Positions 32,707 through 42,923 of a stretch of 47,228 nt of DNA are shown here, piece by piece. The stretch is taken from positions 482,008-529,235 of the forward strand of contig MU006103.1 in the NCBI GenBank assembly GCA_010093705.1, given 5' to 3'. The position numbers and the translations under genes were made by a program. Under the pieces are notes generated by a model, which worked only from the letters and a program-made list of their open reading frames with translations, made no database searches and had not been told where the DNA came from. Numbering within the stretch: the first letter of the stretch is position 1; each line of letters opens with the position of its first letter. This stretch comes from Patellaria atrata CBS 101060 (lineage: Eukaryota > Ascomycota > Dothideomycetes > Patellariales > Patellariaceae).

Positions 32707-33279
32707 AATAACGGTAGGTATAGTCTAAATACAGAAGAACTGTGTTGAATAAGAGGTGTGTTATTTTGATAGCAACAGCGATCGATTCGTAGAAATTTTG
32801 TTGTAGATTATGAGAAACGGAACGTTCGTTGTTGATTCTGAAATTCGATGGTTGGACGCGAGAATCCAAAACGCGTCAACGGTGCCGCTTTTGCGTGCCG
32901 CTGACTAAGATTCAATTAAGGCCAAAAAGGGCAAGATACTCCGTATGTTTTTCACAACCCCAACACCAGGAATTTCATTCACCATGTAACATTCATGTAA
33001 TCAGCTTTCTGAGACAAATAACATAAAGGACCAGCTATGACATTATTTGTAACATAAGAATTCGATTACAAGTTAGGTGATGCCACCACATACGGTGAAC
33101 TTGCTGCTGCCGTTTCACATGGATCAGAGACCAGCAACCAATCTCTCATCTAAATAGCCACAATCATAGATCATTCGCAGAATGCATAGGCAAACAGGAT
33201 ATCCCCAGTCCCAGTCACCACCTCCCTAAAACTCCGTCTAAAAGAAAACGTGAAAAGAAAATTGAAAAGGTATAGAGAT
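32707..33279. promoter_or_regulatory. Promoter of PCNA / 3' flank of the CAP-Gly gene
   Basis: 573 bases between two minus-strand genes. The PCNA-proximal part holds ACGCGT at 32871-32876 and an imperfect ACGCGA at 32856-32861. The rest is AT-rich without coding signal. Confidence 0.5.
32871..32876 (-). promoter_or_regulatory. ACGCGT (MCB-type) box upstream of PCNA
   Basis: Exact palindromic ACGCGT, 165 bp upstream of the PCNA start, with a one-mismatch relative (ACGCGA) 15 bp away. PCNA is an MBF/E2F-type G1/S target in many fungi. A hexamer like this is expected around 11 times by chance in a window this size, so the placement, not the mere presence, is the argument. Confidence 0.4.
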
Positions 33280-35684
33280 CTAGAAAGCATCCTCGAACGG
33301 ACATAAAGTAGCATCGTGCCCATCGCGCTCACATAGTGCACACCATTTGTTTGGATCAGCAACAGTGCTTCCTTTTCCAGCAACAAGAGCTGAATCGTAT
33401 GGGTTAGGTAGTGGTGCCGATGGAGCAGCGCTTGGGGAAGCCATAGGTTTCTTTGAGGGAGTAAGAGGCGCCGGCGGCTCAATATCAGAAATTGACAGAT
33501 TCCTCAGTCCGTGGAGACCGATGACCTTACCATTGCGTTGACCATCAGGAGTTTTGACTGCGCCTCTATCGGATTGACTTCCCATATTCGTGCAGTTAAG
33601 AATATCATGTCCGCCGGTTTCGCAGATCTCACACCAAAGAACGCTACCCTCCGCTGATGATTGTGCGTCGGATTCTAACATCGGGTCTAGTGGTGCAATC
33701 TCGTTACGTTGGACCTGTGGAGAGCCTCTCCAACTGACAACAGTACCCTTGGAATCTCTTGCAGAGGAGCGTTTATCTTGCATGGCCGTCGTTTCCGATA
33801 CCGCACCATTGCTCAGAACGCTGTCTCGCTGGACTTGCCCATTCCCGGTTTGCCGCATGCGTTCCACCTCACGTTCTAGCTCCTCCTCTCTGTATGCTTT
33901 CCTTTCGACAAGCCCTCGCAATTCCTCCTTCTCTCTCTCGAGTCGGTCAATAACGGCCTTGAACTTATCATGTTCCGAGTTATCGGGTGACACGCCAAAA
34001 GTACTCCTACGGGCTGGTGATCTCCCGTCGATGTCAGATCCTGAGCTTAATGAATGAATGATAGCTTTTAGACCACGAATCTCATCATCCCTTTGCTCGA
34101 CCGCGCGAGACCCACCCGGGCTCAACGTCCCATCGACAGCATCTCCGGCCCCTTTTAAAGCTGCCGCTGCTTTCTCCCTTTCTCGGCGAAGCTCAGAACG
34201 ACCACGTTCAACTTCACCCCTCAAGAACTCAACCTCACCTCTTGCCTCCGCCTCGCCCCTTCGAGCATCCTCCAAACCTTCCTCAAGCTCTTGCACTAAC
34301 TCTTCAAGCTGCTTCAGCTGTTTTGCGACAGTTTCTACATCAGCTCTTCCTTCATGAGCATCTTGCAACTGTTGCGTAAGATCTTCGACCTTTTTCTCGT
34401 ATACTCTTACGGTCTCAGTACTGGCTTCTTCTAGGGTATCTAGCGTGCTTCTGAAGTCTTGACGATGGGCGTCGAACTCAGCCGTTAGCATCGATATCTT
34501 TTCATTCTTTTCGCGTATTACCGCCCTTAGCTGAGCGGCATCTGCGCCTGGTTCAGTATCCTCTGTGGGTAAAAACGTTTGGAGTTCCGCGAAACTCTTT
34601 TCCATTTCCGTTAAAGTTGCCGCTTGTTCCCGTAGTTGTTTATCGCGCTCTTCCAGTTTGTTTTTCAGCCTCTGGATCTCTTCTTCAGCACCACCATAGC
34701 CGGATCTGGTACTGGGGGTGTAACTAGAGTCACTAGTCCTCGCGGTGCCAATGGGAGTTGTCTCTTGGTCTTCTTCGATTGCATCATGGTGACCCAATCG
34801 AGAGCCAGTGCGAGAATACGGTCGGCTGGGTGGTCCCGGTGTTCTGGGTTTATTTGGGCTAAATTTGTTCGTGTTTGTGCTCGTGTATCTCGGGGCGCCA
34901 ATTGCACTCTTTGAAAAGGATGCAGGACTAACTGATGTGCCTCGTGCTGGTGTGGGTTGCAAATTTGGCTGTCTTCTGAAAGGGGATTCTGGTCTAGGAA
35001 GTGAGGGTCTCTGTTTAGGTTTGAACACGGGGCTAGGAGCGCGAGCACCCGGCCCAACTGATTGTGAAAACTTGGGCATTACCGGTGTTGGTGGGCTATA
35101 TGCGTCCGACTGAGGTCCACGGCCGTTGCCCTGATAGTTGGAAAAGGAGGGAGTAGTTGGTGTGGGCGGAAACGTTTCTGTGTGACGAGAGGGAGATGCT
35201 CGTTTGGAGGCTCGGTGCATGGGTAGAAATATGCCAGATCCAGGTACAGACGTGGTAAAATATCGCGTTCTAAAAGGGGTGTCAGCTGTGGATCCCAAGT
35301 CCAAATTTGCGCCTTGTTGACGTTTTTGAGCCCGACTTACCCTTCGACATCGCCATCATTCTTACCGCGTGCTGCATACTCCTTTGCCAATTCCACACCT
35401 GCAAAAACTCCTTTCTTACCTTTGACCGCTCCAACAAATTTTACGACACCGTGCATGCCACCGGGGACATCGACAGTCTCTCCTACCTCTATGGGAGGAG
35501 GTGGCATTTTTTCGGATGGTGTTGTAGGACCAGCGCTGACTCCAGTAAGGGCGTTCAAAGAGGCTTTCCGTGCTATGGCGGTGCTAGCGGCCAGACTTAG
35601 GTTTGGTGAAGATGCAGTGTTGATGTGTGAGTTTCCGAGTGAAGGGCGGGCACTTGGGAGGCGTCGCGGTGTTTGAAAGGCCAT
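33280..35684 (-). CDS. CAP-Gly microtubule plus-end protein, CLIP-170/Bik1-like
   Basis: Predicted 777 residues. Exons: 35684-35341 and 35269-33280; one 71-bp intron inside the CAP-Gly domain. The domain (about residues 66-135) reads VGETVDVPGGMHGVVKFVG, GVFAGVELAKEYAARGKNDG and, across the intron, DVEGTRYFTTSVPGSGIFLP. It binds tubulin and EB1 C-terminal EEY motifs. A Ser/Pro-rich linker (140-300) is followed by a long coiled coil (about 305-510, and again near 545-590; EEEIQRLKNKLEERDKQL, LKQLEELVQELEEGLEDARR). Two zinc knuckles of the form C-x2-C-x4-H-x4-C lie at about 661-674 (CEICETGGHDILNC) and 758-771 (CALCERDGHDATLC), as in CLIP-170 where they bind dynactin/LIS1. The order of parts is that of CLIP-170, with one CAP-Gly as in Bik1 and Tip1. 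Confidence 0.94.
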
Positions 35685-36478
35685 GATTACAATAAAACGT
35701 GACCTGGTGCCGGGTCGCAATTACTTGGTATTTTCGTACTTTGTACCACGGGATGGGCATGAATCAACTTCAAGCTGTCAACCTGTTTTCGTGTAGTCCC
35801 AAAACTTAAGGGAGTGTTTTTATTCTTTTTAGGACAGGGGCAACCTAACCTAACTTAACCTTGACCCTTTTAGGTAAGCCGTTGCTAAGGTAAGGCGCGT
35901 TTACAAGACGCGATAAGGCTACCCGACTCAACCGAATCACGTATCAAGGAACAATCCAGTAAGTTTCCCACCTATACCGTAATGTAACATTAATAAAAAC
36001 AACATCAACAGCTACCTACCTACCTGACTATAAACTAGCTTTGAGGTGTTCACGCTATTATTGTTATTGTTCCCAATGGAGTAAGGGAGCATAGACAAAG
36101 TCAAAACAATACCGCAGTTGAGGCTTCATGATACGGAATATAGTATGATACAGTATCTATGTTAAAAAGTGTTCATTCCCATCTCTATTGCCGAAGCTCT
36201 CGTCAACAAATCCAAGACCTTGAATATGGTATGATTATAATACCTAGCGCTACCTTATTAGTCAGTTCTACCGTACCAGTAAGGTCGGGCATACCTATAC
36301 AATACCTACAGTACATCAATGAGGTGGATTCTAAAATTGGGCTTGTAAGCTCGGCCGGCTCTGACATCTTCGGGCCATGAACCTCGGCATCCTACGGGTA
36401 TCACGACCCTCACTACAAAGTACACCCATAAGATGAAATACGCACTTTTCACCAACAATATGCCCTGCAAATACAGCC
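35685..36478. promoter_or_regulatory. Divergent promoter, CAP-Gly gene / APH-type gene
   Basis: 794 bases between divergent starts. The middle (35830-36340) is rich in TACCTA/AACCTAACC-like words (for example near 35851 and 36010). I see no gene. The frame at 36159-36380 on the plus strand lacks any motif. Confidence 0.5.
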
Positions 36479-37759
36479 ATGGCCGGGGAAATAAGACAGC
36501 CTATCGATGTCGCCTCCCTGGAGCGATATATAGATCAAAATGTCCCTGATATCTCGACTCCGATCGAATTGAAGCAGGTAAAAGAAAGGCTCCATATACC
36601 AGACCGCAAAAGCGACAGATACTGATCCACCGCCTTAGTTTGGGTATGGACAGTCCAATCCCACGTATCAGATCAAAGACAGGAATGGCAAAAAGTTTGT
36701 TATGCGGAAGAAACCCCCAGGGAAGCTGTTATCTAAAACCGCGCACCAAGTCGATCGGGAATATAAGATTCTCCATGCTTTGCAGAAGACTGACGTACCA
36801 GTCCCCAAGGTTTACTGCCTTTGCCAAGATACGAGCGTGATAGAGACGGACTTCTATATCATGGAGTTTCTGGACGGCAGGATATTCGAAGACCCCGCAT
36901 TACCTGGCGTGACTCCTGCAGAGAGGACGGCAATGTGAGACTCTGTCAAACAAAGAGTGAGGAGGAAAGTGTTAATAATATATGTATAGGTGGCACGACG
37001 CAATTCGGGTATTAGCCAAATTCCATAGAGTTGTTCCTAAGGAAGTCGACTTAGAGAACTTCGGCAGACATTCAGGATTCTACAATAGGCAGCTGAAGAC
37101 CTTTGCGACTCTCTCCGCCGCACAAGCGGAAACAAAAGATGTAGACACAGGTGAGGCAGTGGGTTCCATACCCCATTATGATGAAATGGTTGCTTTTTTC
37201 AAGGATCCAAAAACACAGCCAAAGGATCGCAGCACCTTTGTTCATGGTGACTATAAGATAGATAACGTCGTCTTCCACAAGACAGAGCCAAGGGTACTTG
37301 GCGTATTAGAGTAAGTCCCTTGCCTTAATACTCTAAGGTGAATTGGTGCTAATCAAGATTAGTTGGGAAATGGCAACGATAGGACATCCACTTTCAGATC
37401 TTGCGAACTTGCTCACTCCACATCTGACCGCAACTCATCCCATAGCACTCAGGATAGGACGTGGAAATACAGCTTTCAAGCCAGGGGCTACCGAAGGTTT
37501 ACCATCGCGGGAGTCGTTGATTGAGCTGTACGCGAAAGAAGCTGGTTGGGATCCAAACCCTGACATAACCTGGGGCGATGCGTTCGGAATCTATAGAGGG
37601 GCGATTATCATGCAGGGAATAGCTGCGAGATACGCAACTAGGCAAGCGAGTAGCGCGAAAGCAATGGATTATGGTTCCCAAATGAGGCCATATGGTAATA
37701 TTGCTTGGGACTTAGTTCAACAACAGATATCGAAGCAGGGTGGAAAGGCTAAACTATAA
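36479..37759 (+). CDS. Aminoglycoside-phosphotransferase-family protein (ACAD10/11-like kinase domain)
   Basis: Predicted 370 residues. Exons: 36479-36577, 36639-36934, 36990-37310, 37363-37759; introns of 52-61 bp. The start gccATGGCC is an excellent context. Kinase-like motifs: N-lobe [12 protein letters not shown] with [12 protein letters not shown] (Lys of the beta-3 strand), hinge [15 protein letters not shown], catalytic loop HGDYKIDN with catalytic Asp, and the Asp of [17 protein letters not shown], the DFG equivalent, which is made only by splicing across 37310/37363. This is the pattern of the phosphotransferase domain found alone in bacteria and fungi and fused to acyl-CoA dehydrogenase in animal ACAD10/ACAD11, where it phosphorylates 4-hydroxyacyl-CoA. 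No dehydrogenase domain is attached here. Substrate is therefore inferred only by family. Final residues are basic (KQGGKAKL); no peroxisomal signal. Confidence 0.92.
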
Positions 37760-38064
37760 TGATATCTGTACTGAATAAAATCATATCTGGTTTTGAGGTT
37801 CAAATAATAGTGACTGTGAAGCGTGATATTGCTTTTATATTGCAAGACATCTTCCATCCGCAACTGAGGTATGGACCCAGCTCAATCGATAGATGCATCG
37901 TGCTATATGCCACTCAATAGAAGGAGTTACATAAAGTAAGGGTTATATCGCTTCTTGTCGAGCGCTATTAGTTTGCGCAGCTTCGCGCAAAGCTGACATA
38001 ATGAAGAGCCACTGCCCTGGTATTGCAATCACTCCGTATTCTTTCATTTTGTAGTAATAGAATC
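37760..38064. other. Convergent 3' region, APH-type gene / SmG
   Basis: 305 bases between convergent stops, without a gene. It contains the hairpin listed separately at 37972-37991. Confidence 0.5.
37972..37991. repeat. Short perfect inverted repeat (hairpin)
   Basis: TTTGCGC at 37972-37978 pairs with GCGCAAA at 37985-37991 around a six-base loop AGCTTC. It sits between two convergent genes and is not followed by a T run, so a bacterial-type terminator is not implied. It may mark a 3'-end structure or be chance. Confidence 0.55.
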
Positions 38065-38605
38065 TTATCGATTCCTATCATCGCCTCCAATGCGTTCGAG
38101 AGCCTATGCTATGTTAGCTCTAATGGGCCATAGATCCACGCGGTATACACATACCTCTAGCATAACGACGGAGTTTCCTCGAATAACCTGAAAATTTGGT
38201 CAGCTTTCACACCACATAATTAAGAGATTACGCGGGGTAAGCTTACCACCATGCCTATCCTAACCTTCTCTCCTCCAGCTTTTTCTTCTACAGCATCATC
38301 AAGTACAATGTTCAGGAAGACCTAATACGATACCCTCGTGTTAGCTTTACTATTTCGTGCCCTGTTGATCGCTTACCCAGAGCTTCCTCCCGTATTGGGG
38401 AATATCATAGTATGCTTACATCGTAACCGCGTAGAACACCGATAACCTTGCGGCTCCCATTGAGCTGAACGAATAGTCGCTTGTCGAGGTACTGTGATGA
38501 AGGATATTAGCTGGGTTTACACACCGTCGCACGAGATCGATCAACATATTGTGCACATGGGGAAGACTCAGGTACCTTTTTTAGCTCTGGTTGAGCTTGA
38601 GGCAT
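38065..38605 (-). CDS. SMX2: Small nuclear ribonucleoprotein SmG
   Basis: Predicted 82 residues, typical for SmG. Exons: 38605-38576, 38491-38420, 38321-38247, 38187-38155, 38103-38065; introns of 84, 98, 59 and 51 bp, all phase 0. It is a ring subunit of the heptameric Sm core on U1, U2, U4 and U5 snRNAs. The spliced protein reads MPQAQPELKKYLDKRLFVQL, then NGSRKVIGVLRGYDVFLNIV (Sm1 motif), LDDAVEEKAGGEKVRIGMV, and Sm2 VIRGNSVVMLEALERIGGDD. No long open frame exists because the exons are 30-75 nt; the gene was found by reading for the Sm phrases. It is divergent from NTR2. Confidence 0.95.
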
Positions 38606-38844
38606 GTTGGATGTTGCGGATTCTCAAATGAAGAGATTACCTAGGAGGAAATATTGTAGAGTGAAGAGGCTCTAGAGCTCAAGGTCGTGATGCGCGCAGA
38701 GGGAAGGTTTTGCCGAGCGGATTTTTAATATTCCATCTGCGGTAGACTCCCTCACATATTCCTCCCCTCTCAGCTCAAGATTCAGATCAACTAGAAATTG
38801 TCGAGACCACTGTGTGCATTACTTCCCTCGTTCTTAGCTTCACT
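38606..38844. promoter_or_regulatory. Bidirectional promoter between two spliceosome genes
   Basis: 239 bp separate the start codons of SmG (minus) and Ntr2 (plus). Short AT-rich boxes (TTTTTAATATT near 38725) and pyrimidine-rich stretches (about 38755-38775) are present, but no factor site can be named. The distance is short enough for a shared nucleosome-free region. Confidence 0.6.
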
Positions 38845-40135
38845 ATGAAAAAATCATTCGCAGCTCGTCGTCTCCCCCGTAAAGTGGGCATGGAGGAGGA
38901 TGAAGATGAACCACAAGGTTAGTTGATATTAAATGCTCATACCATATCCCAACTCTGACATCTGTATAGTTCCAGAAGGCTGATATCTCTGTATAGGACC
39001 TATTGTCAAACGGCCTCCTCTCGCCTCCAAGAACAAGAAGACATCAAAATCTCGTTTGTCATTCGGTCCTGGCACGTCCAACGATGAGCCTGGAGCTGAG
39101 GATGGCGATGTATTCGTGCCTAAGAAGTCCAATCTTAGCAGGGTAGCTATAGAGAAGAATGCGGAGCGGAAGGGGCTCCGACCATCGGTCTCATCTGAAC
39201 AAATCAATTTCCGTACAGGTTTATCGGAAGACAGACCTAGTTATAGTAAGGATTCGCTCGCGGAATTAAAGAGCTCAACATACTCTACGCCTAGAAATGT
39301 TTCAAGTGACGAAGAGACTCAAAAGCCGGAGATCGATATTGCTGCAAAATTCGGCGCTCTCGCTCGTATCACATCTGACTCTGCTATTCCAACCGAGGCA
39401 GAAATCCGCGAGAAGAAAGAGCGAAGAGCGAGGTTAGCAAAAGAGCAACAATATTTATCTCTAGACACCGGATCAGATGACGATGAGAGGAACGAAATCT
39501 CTTTCCGACCCAAGGAAAAATGGGGTGAAAGTCGCCTCGTCCTAGATGATGAAGACATCGCAGAAGGCTTCGATGACTTTACTGAGGATGGGAAGATCTC
39601 ACTTGGGCGAAAAGCAGAGAAAGAGCAAACGCGACGACGTAGGGCGGAAATGGCGGATCTAATTGCTGATGCTGAGAAGGACTCAAGCGAGGAATCAGAT
39701 GATTCAGAAGCTGAACGAAACGCGGCATATGAAGCTGCGCAGACGAGAGCCGGCACGTACGGGACGCGGCCGCAGGATGAAGATCTGAAGCGTCCGAAAA
39801 CCCCGCCTAAGATCACCCCAATACCTGAATTAAAATCTGTTCTGGAAAGGTTACGGGCTTCCCTGAGAGTAATGGAAGAGCTAAAAGCGGTAAAGGTTCG
39901 CAAACTGGAAGAGCTGAGAACTGAGAAGAATGAAATATCAGAACGGGAAGTGTGGATCCAGAATCAGTTGAAAGAAACCGCGGAAAGATATGAGCGGCTG
40001 AGGGTTGAAGCTGGTATTGGTAGAGGAACTTTACATGGCATCGGATCCGATGCCGATGGAAAGATCACCGTGAACCGAGGACTGGAGAGCTTTGGCACTA
40101 CTCCAGCTGTGAACAGTGATGTTAGCGATGGATGA
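38845..40135 (+). CDS. NTR2: Ntr2-like splicing factor (NTR complex, spliceosome disassembly)
   Basis: Predicted 403 residues. Exons: 38845-38917 and 38997-40135; one 79-bp intron. It starts MKKSFAARRLPRKVGMEEDE, then PIVKRPPLASKNKK and LSFGP, the opening typical of the nineteen-complex-related protein 2 family. The middle is charged (ISFRPKEKWGESRLVLDDED) and the C-terminal part is coiled coil (IPELKSVLERLRASLRVMEE). Ntr2 works with Ntr1 to recruit and activate the helicase Prp43, which releases the intron lariat. The intron contains an earlier, nearly identical acceptor ending at 38969 (ATCTGTATAG); using it puts a stop four codons into the exon, so only the acceptor ending at 38996 gives the protein. 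Confidence 0.88.
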
Positions 40136-41403
40136 GAATTTCGACCCGATATATTAGTGTCGTTTTTGGATACATGATCATACTTGCCATTCCGAAATAG
40201 GCCCTTATCCGGGTTATAAAGCGAGATCAAGTTATAAAAGCGATTTAATAGTCCACAGCAAGCCGTTGAGTTCGCACACTTAGACGTCTTGTTTTCGTAC
40301 CTTCGGCTGAACTCTGTTAAGGTTCTTCTAAGATGCTGGACGATTGTTATTCACTCTTGCACTCGAACGACTCATTTAGCGCAGTTGGGATATATCTCAA
40401 CCCCTCTTCCACGCCTCTCTACCATCTAGACCGAATATCTGTTTCTATATTTGGTATAGGAATTGAAGGAGCAGTAAGGGTAGCACGAGAGGCGTTCAGA
40501 GTGGATGAAACCTAGAAATGTACATGGCTTCTCCCCTCAGGTACTACTCCATAGTCACTCGGTACCTAGCGTAGAGGCAGATGTAAGATACGCCACCCTT
40601 TCCAGTCCAACAAGCCATATAAAACCTTCTGCATAATTTTCTATACGAGGGAATTGAGTCCAGATACATCTTGTATTCTAAAGATAGTTTCAGGGCGCCA
40701 GATTAGTTTGCGCATTCGACACCTGTTTCTGGCTTTCATCTTGATCTAGTCTTTTCCGCAGTTTTTCTTTTCCTTTTAGAAAGAATTGATATATGTTTTC
40801 TGCTTGCTATTTTGTGGCTTGACTTTCTAACCAGCTTTCTTACCTGCTTTTAGACTATCTTTCTGACGACAAGCTATTTCACTCATGGGTCCAGAAATCA
40901 ATAAATCAGTCCGGATTCTTTACTTCTGATAGCATGAAGGATACGTTGACGCAGACGATATTTACTATGAGTGTGATCATCTGCAGTTACTCCCTAGAGC
41001 CAATAACGTACCGTAGATTTAGAATTGATGAATCGTACTCAAGCACCTCTAAGAACTATACAAATTTAGCTTCTTGTATGTCTTTACTCTAATAATAGCT
41101 AGTTGTGAATAAAGAAGTCTCTATTTGGCCTGCTTACCAAAATTACCGACCATCCCATTGTACCAAACTCTCAAAATCTATTTTAGTCACGCTTTGCTCT
41201 TGTTATTAGTTTAATGAATCAACTAACAATGACTCTTTGACTTGGGATTTGCCCTTCAAAGCAACATCCTTTCCCTCTCACTTTCTTTTTCTCTTTCCTC
41301 ACACCTGATTGTTCTCAAAACCTGACCACGTTCCTCATTCCACCTGAACATCATTTTCACGACTTTACTACGCCGGTCGTAGTGCATCAATAACAGCAAC
41401 GCT
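40136..41403. other. Long intergenic region, NTR2 / unknown gene
   Basis: 1.27 kb without a supported gene. The frame at 40333-40515 (60 codons from ATG) has no recognisable motif, no neighbouring exon and ordinary composition. The part from 40700 to 41300 is AT-rich and pyrimidine-rich near the end, like a promoter and leader for the next gene. A non-coding transcript cannot be excluded. Confidence 0.45.
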
Positions 41404-42120
41404 ATGGAACACTCTCAGTCGGCTTCTGATCTTTATGATATTAACTCACCTACAACACCAAAACCTACTTCTACGGCCATGGACATCGATCGTCCGCCTA
41501 TGTCTCCAATAACACCCATAACTCCCAACCCTTCAGACCTAGTGAGTAGTCTTGGATCCGGCATATCAAGAGCATCCACCAGCACAGCTCCTTTAACCGC
41601 ATCACTACCACCGTGGCGTAAGCAAACCTCGAATAATCCTGCACATCCTAGCCGAATCCTGAAACGCCACACCAAAGCATTCACCGACAAAATCGCCAAA
41701 CTCCGTCTGCGCCTCGCACCCATCCACCCTCTCCCCACCGGCCCCCCTCATCCAGCATTCCCCGCCACATATCTCCATTTTTACCTTCTCACCGAGGATG
41801 AACTCGACAGCATGGCGCGGTACTACTCCCAAGTCTCTCCCGACGCATACACGTTCATGTATCCCGAGTGTATGCGCTGGGATAAGGCGTTCCTGTCACC
41901 GAGTAATGAGAAGTCCGAAGGAGGCGCTAACGGAGAGGAATATTGGAGACTTACCAAGAGCCAGAGGTTATGGATTAAGCGGAGGAAGTTTGGCAAGTTT
42001 ATCGGTTTGAGGGGTTGTGAAACGCCGGTGGAGGAGATAAAGATGAGGGTTAGGATGTTGGAGGTTAAGGCTAGGAGGGATGTAGAGATGGCGGTTGGGA
42101 GGGGTGCGAAATGGATGTGA
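41404..42120 (+). CDS. Conserved-looking fungal protein of unknown function
   Basis: Intronless, 238 residues, not recognised. Residues 1-75 are Ser/Thr/Pro-rich and look disordered (PTTPKPTSTAMDIDRPPM). From about 80 the protein is ordered: a basic stretch ILKRHTKAFTDKIAKLRLRL, then FPATYLHFYLLTEDELDSMA, YYSQVSPDAYTFMYPECMRW, and a basic C-terminal helix region (WIKRRKFGKFIGLRGCE; KMRVRMLEVKARRDVEM). Good codon structure and a single long frame support a real gene. No enzyme motif, signal peptide or membrane segment is visible. Many Trp and Tyr in the ordered part argue against a chance frame. Role unknown; a small nuclear or cytosolic adaptor is only a guess. Confidence 0.72.
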   Translation: MEHSQSASDLYDINSPTTPKPTSTAMDIDRPPMSPITPITPNPSDLVSSLGSGISRASTSTAPLTASLPPWRKQTSNNPAHPSRILKRHTKAFTDKIAKLRLRLAPIHPLPTGPPHPAFPATYLHFYLLTEDELDSMARYYSQVSPDAYTFMYPECMRWDKAFLSPSNEKSEGGANGEEYWRLTKSQRLWIKRRKFGKFIGLRGCETPVEEIKMRVRMLEVKARRDVEMAVGRGAKWM

Positions 42121-42923
42121 TCCCGTTCTGTTTTTGGTATTGGTGAGGGGACTGAGACTTGGTTTTGGGTCAATTTGAAAGGGAAAGACGTTGATATGAT
42201 TTGGTAATTTGTTTCTGGCTTTCTTCACTCATTCCTAACATAGCGTCGCATAGCGTTGCATGGGCAGTTAATACATAATGTGGTTTCTCTTTATTCTCAG
42301 CAATATTTTCTTTGCCATGAAGTATGGATGGAATCGTATGCTTGATACCCTACGGGAACATATTAGTACACTTCCATTATGACAGTACTGCGTTAGTGTA
42401 CCCTTCTGGAATATAGATCAATCAACATCCATCGCTCCCCGTATTTCATACCTATGTACAGTCCCTCGTTGTTAATACTGCACGAGGGGTACGGTAGTTC
42501 TGTCCGGTGAAAGACAGTCCCTCTGGACGGATCAGCCTACTTAGAAGACAGTTTCAGGGTATCGTATGCTGGTGCTTAAAGAATTGCTTTCGATTTATCT
42601 TGGAGACGTGAGATTAGAAGCGAAATTGGAACTTGTTGTACATATTATTGGAACACTACAACAAGCGTACAATAGACTGTGGAATACCTATAAGGAGCCA
42701 AAGAGGGTGATATTACCCCAGTGTTCCAAATGGAAGCAGCGAGATAAGACCTTGGACTAGATTTCTAAGATTGCTGTCTCAATATTCAAATGCATTAACA
42801 CCTATCCTATGCATGGTTATCTCAAGAAAGTTTTAGCCCCAACAGGACCCTTGAAATGAGCTCCAAATACCAGAACGCCATGCTGTGCCACCTAAATCAA
42901 CCTGTTCTACTCACAAACCAAGG
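42121..42923. other. Convergent 3' region, unknown gene / TFIIF beta
   Basis: 803 bases without a supported gene. The plus-strand frame at 42566-42760 starts with ATG but has no motif and sits in an AT-rich 3' flank, so I do not call it. The segment should hold both 3' UTRs. Confidence 0.5.

Noticed and set aside
33590-34357. Long plus-strand frames inside the CAP-Gly gene
   Set aside because: Shadows of the coiled-coil coding region on the other strand; Ser-rich reverse reading of Glu/Lys codons, starting at GTG or ATG by chance.
40333-40515. Small gene of 60 codons starting with ATG
   Set aside because: No recognisable motif or neighbouring exon; length is within chance for an intergenic stretch of this size.
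42566-42760. Small gene of 64 codons starting with ATG
   Set aside because: Sits in the convergent 3' flank, no motif, no splice partners.
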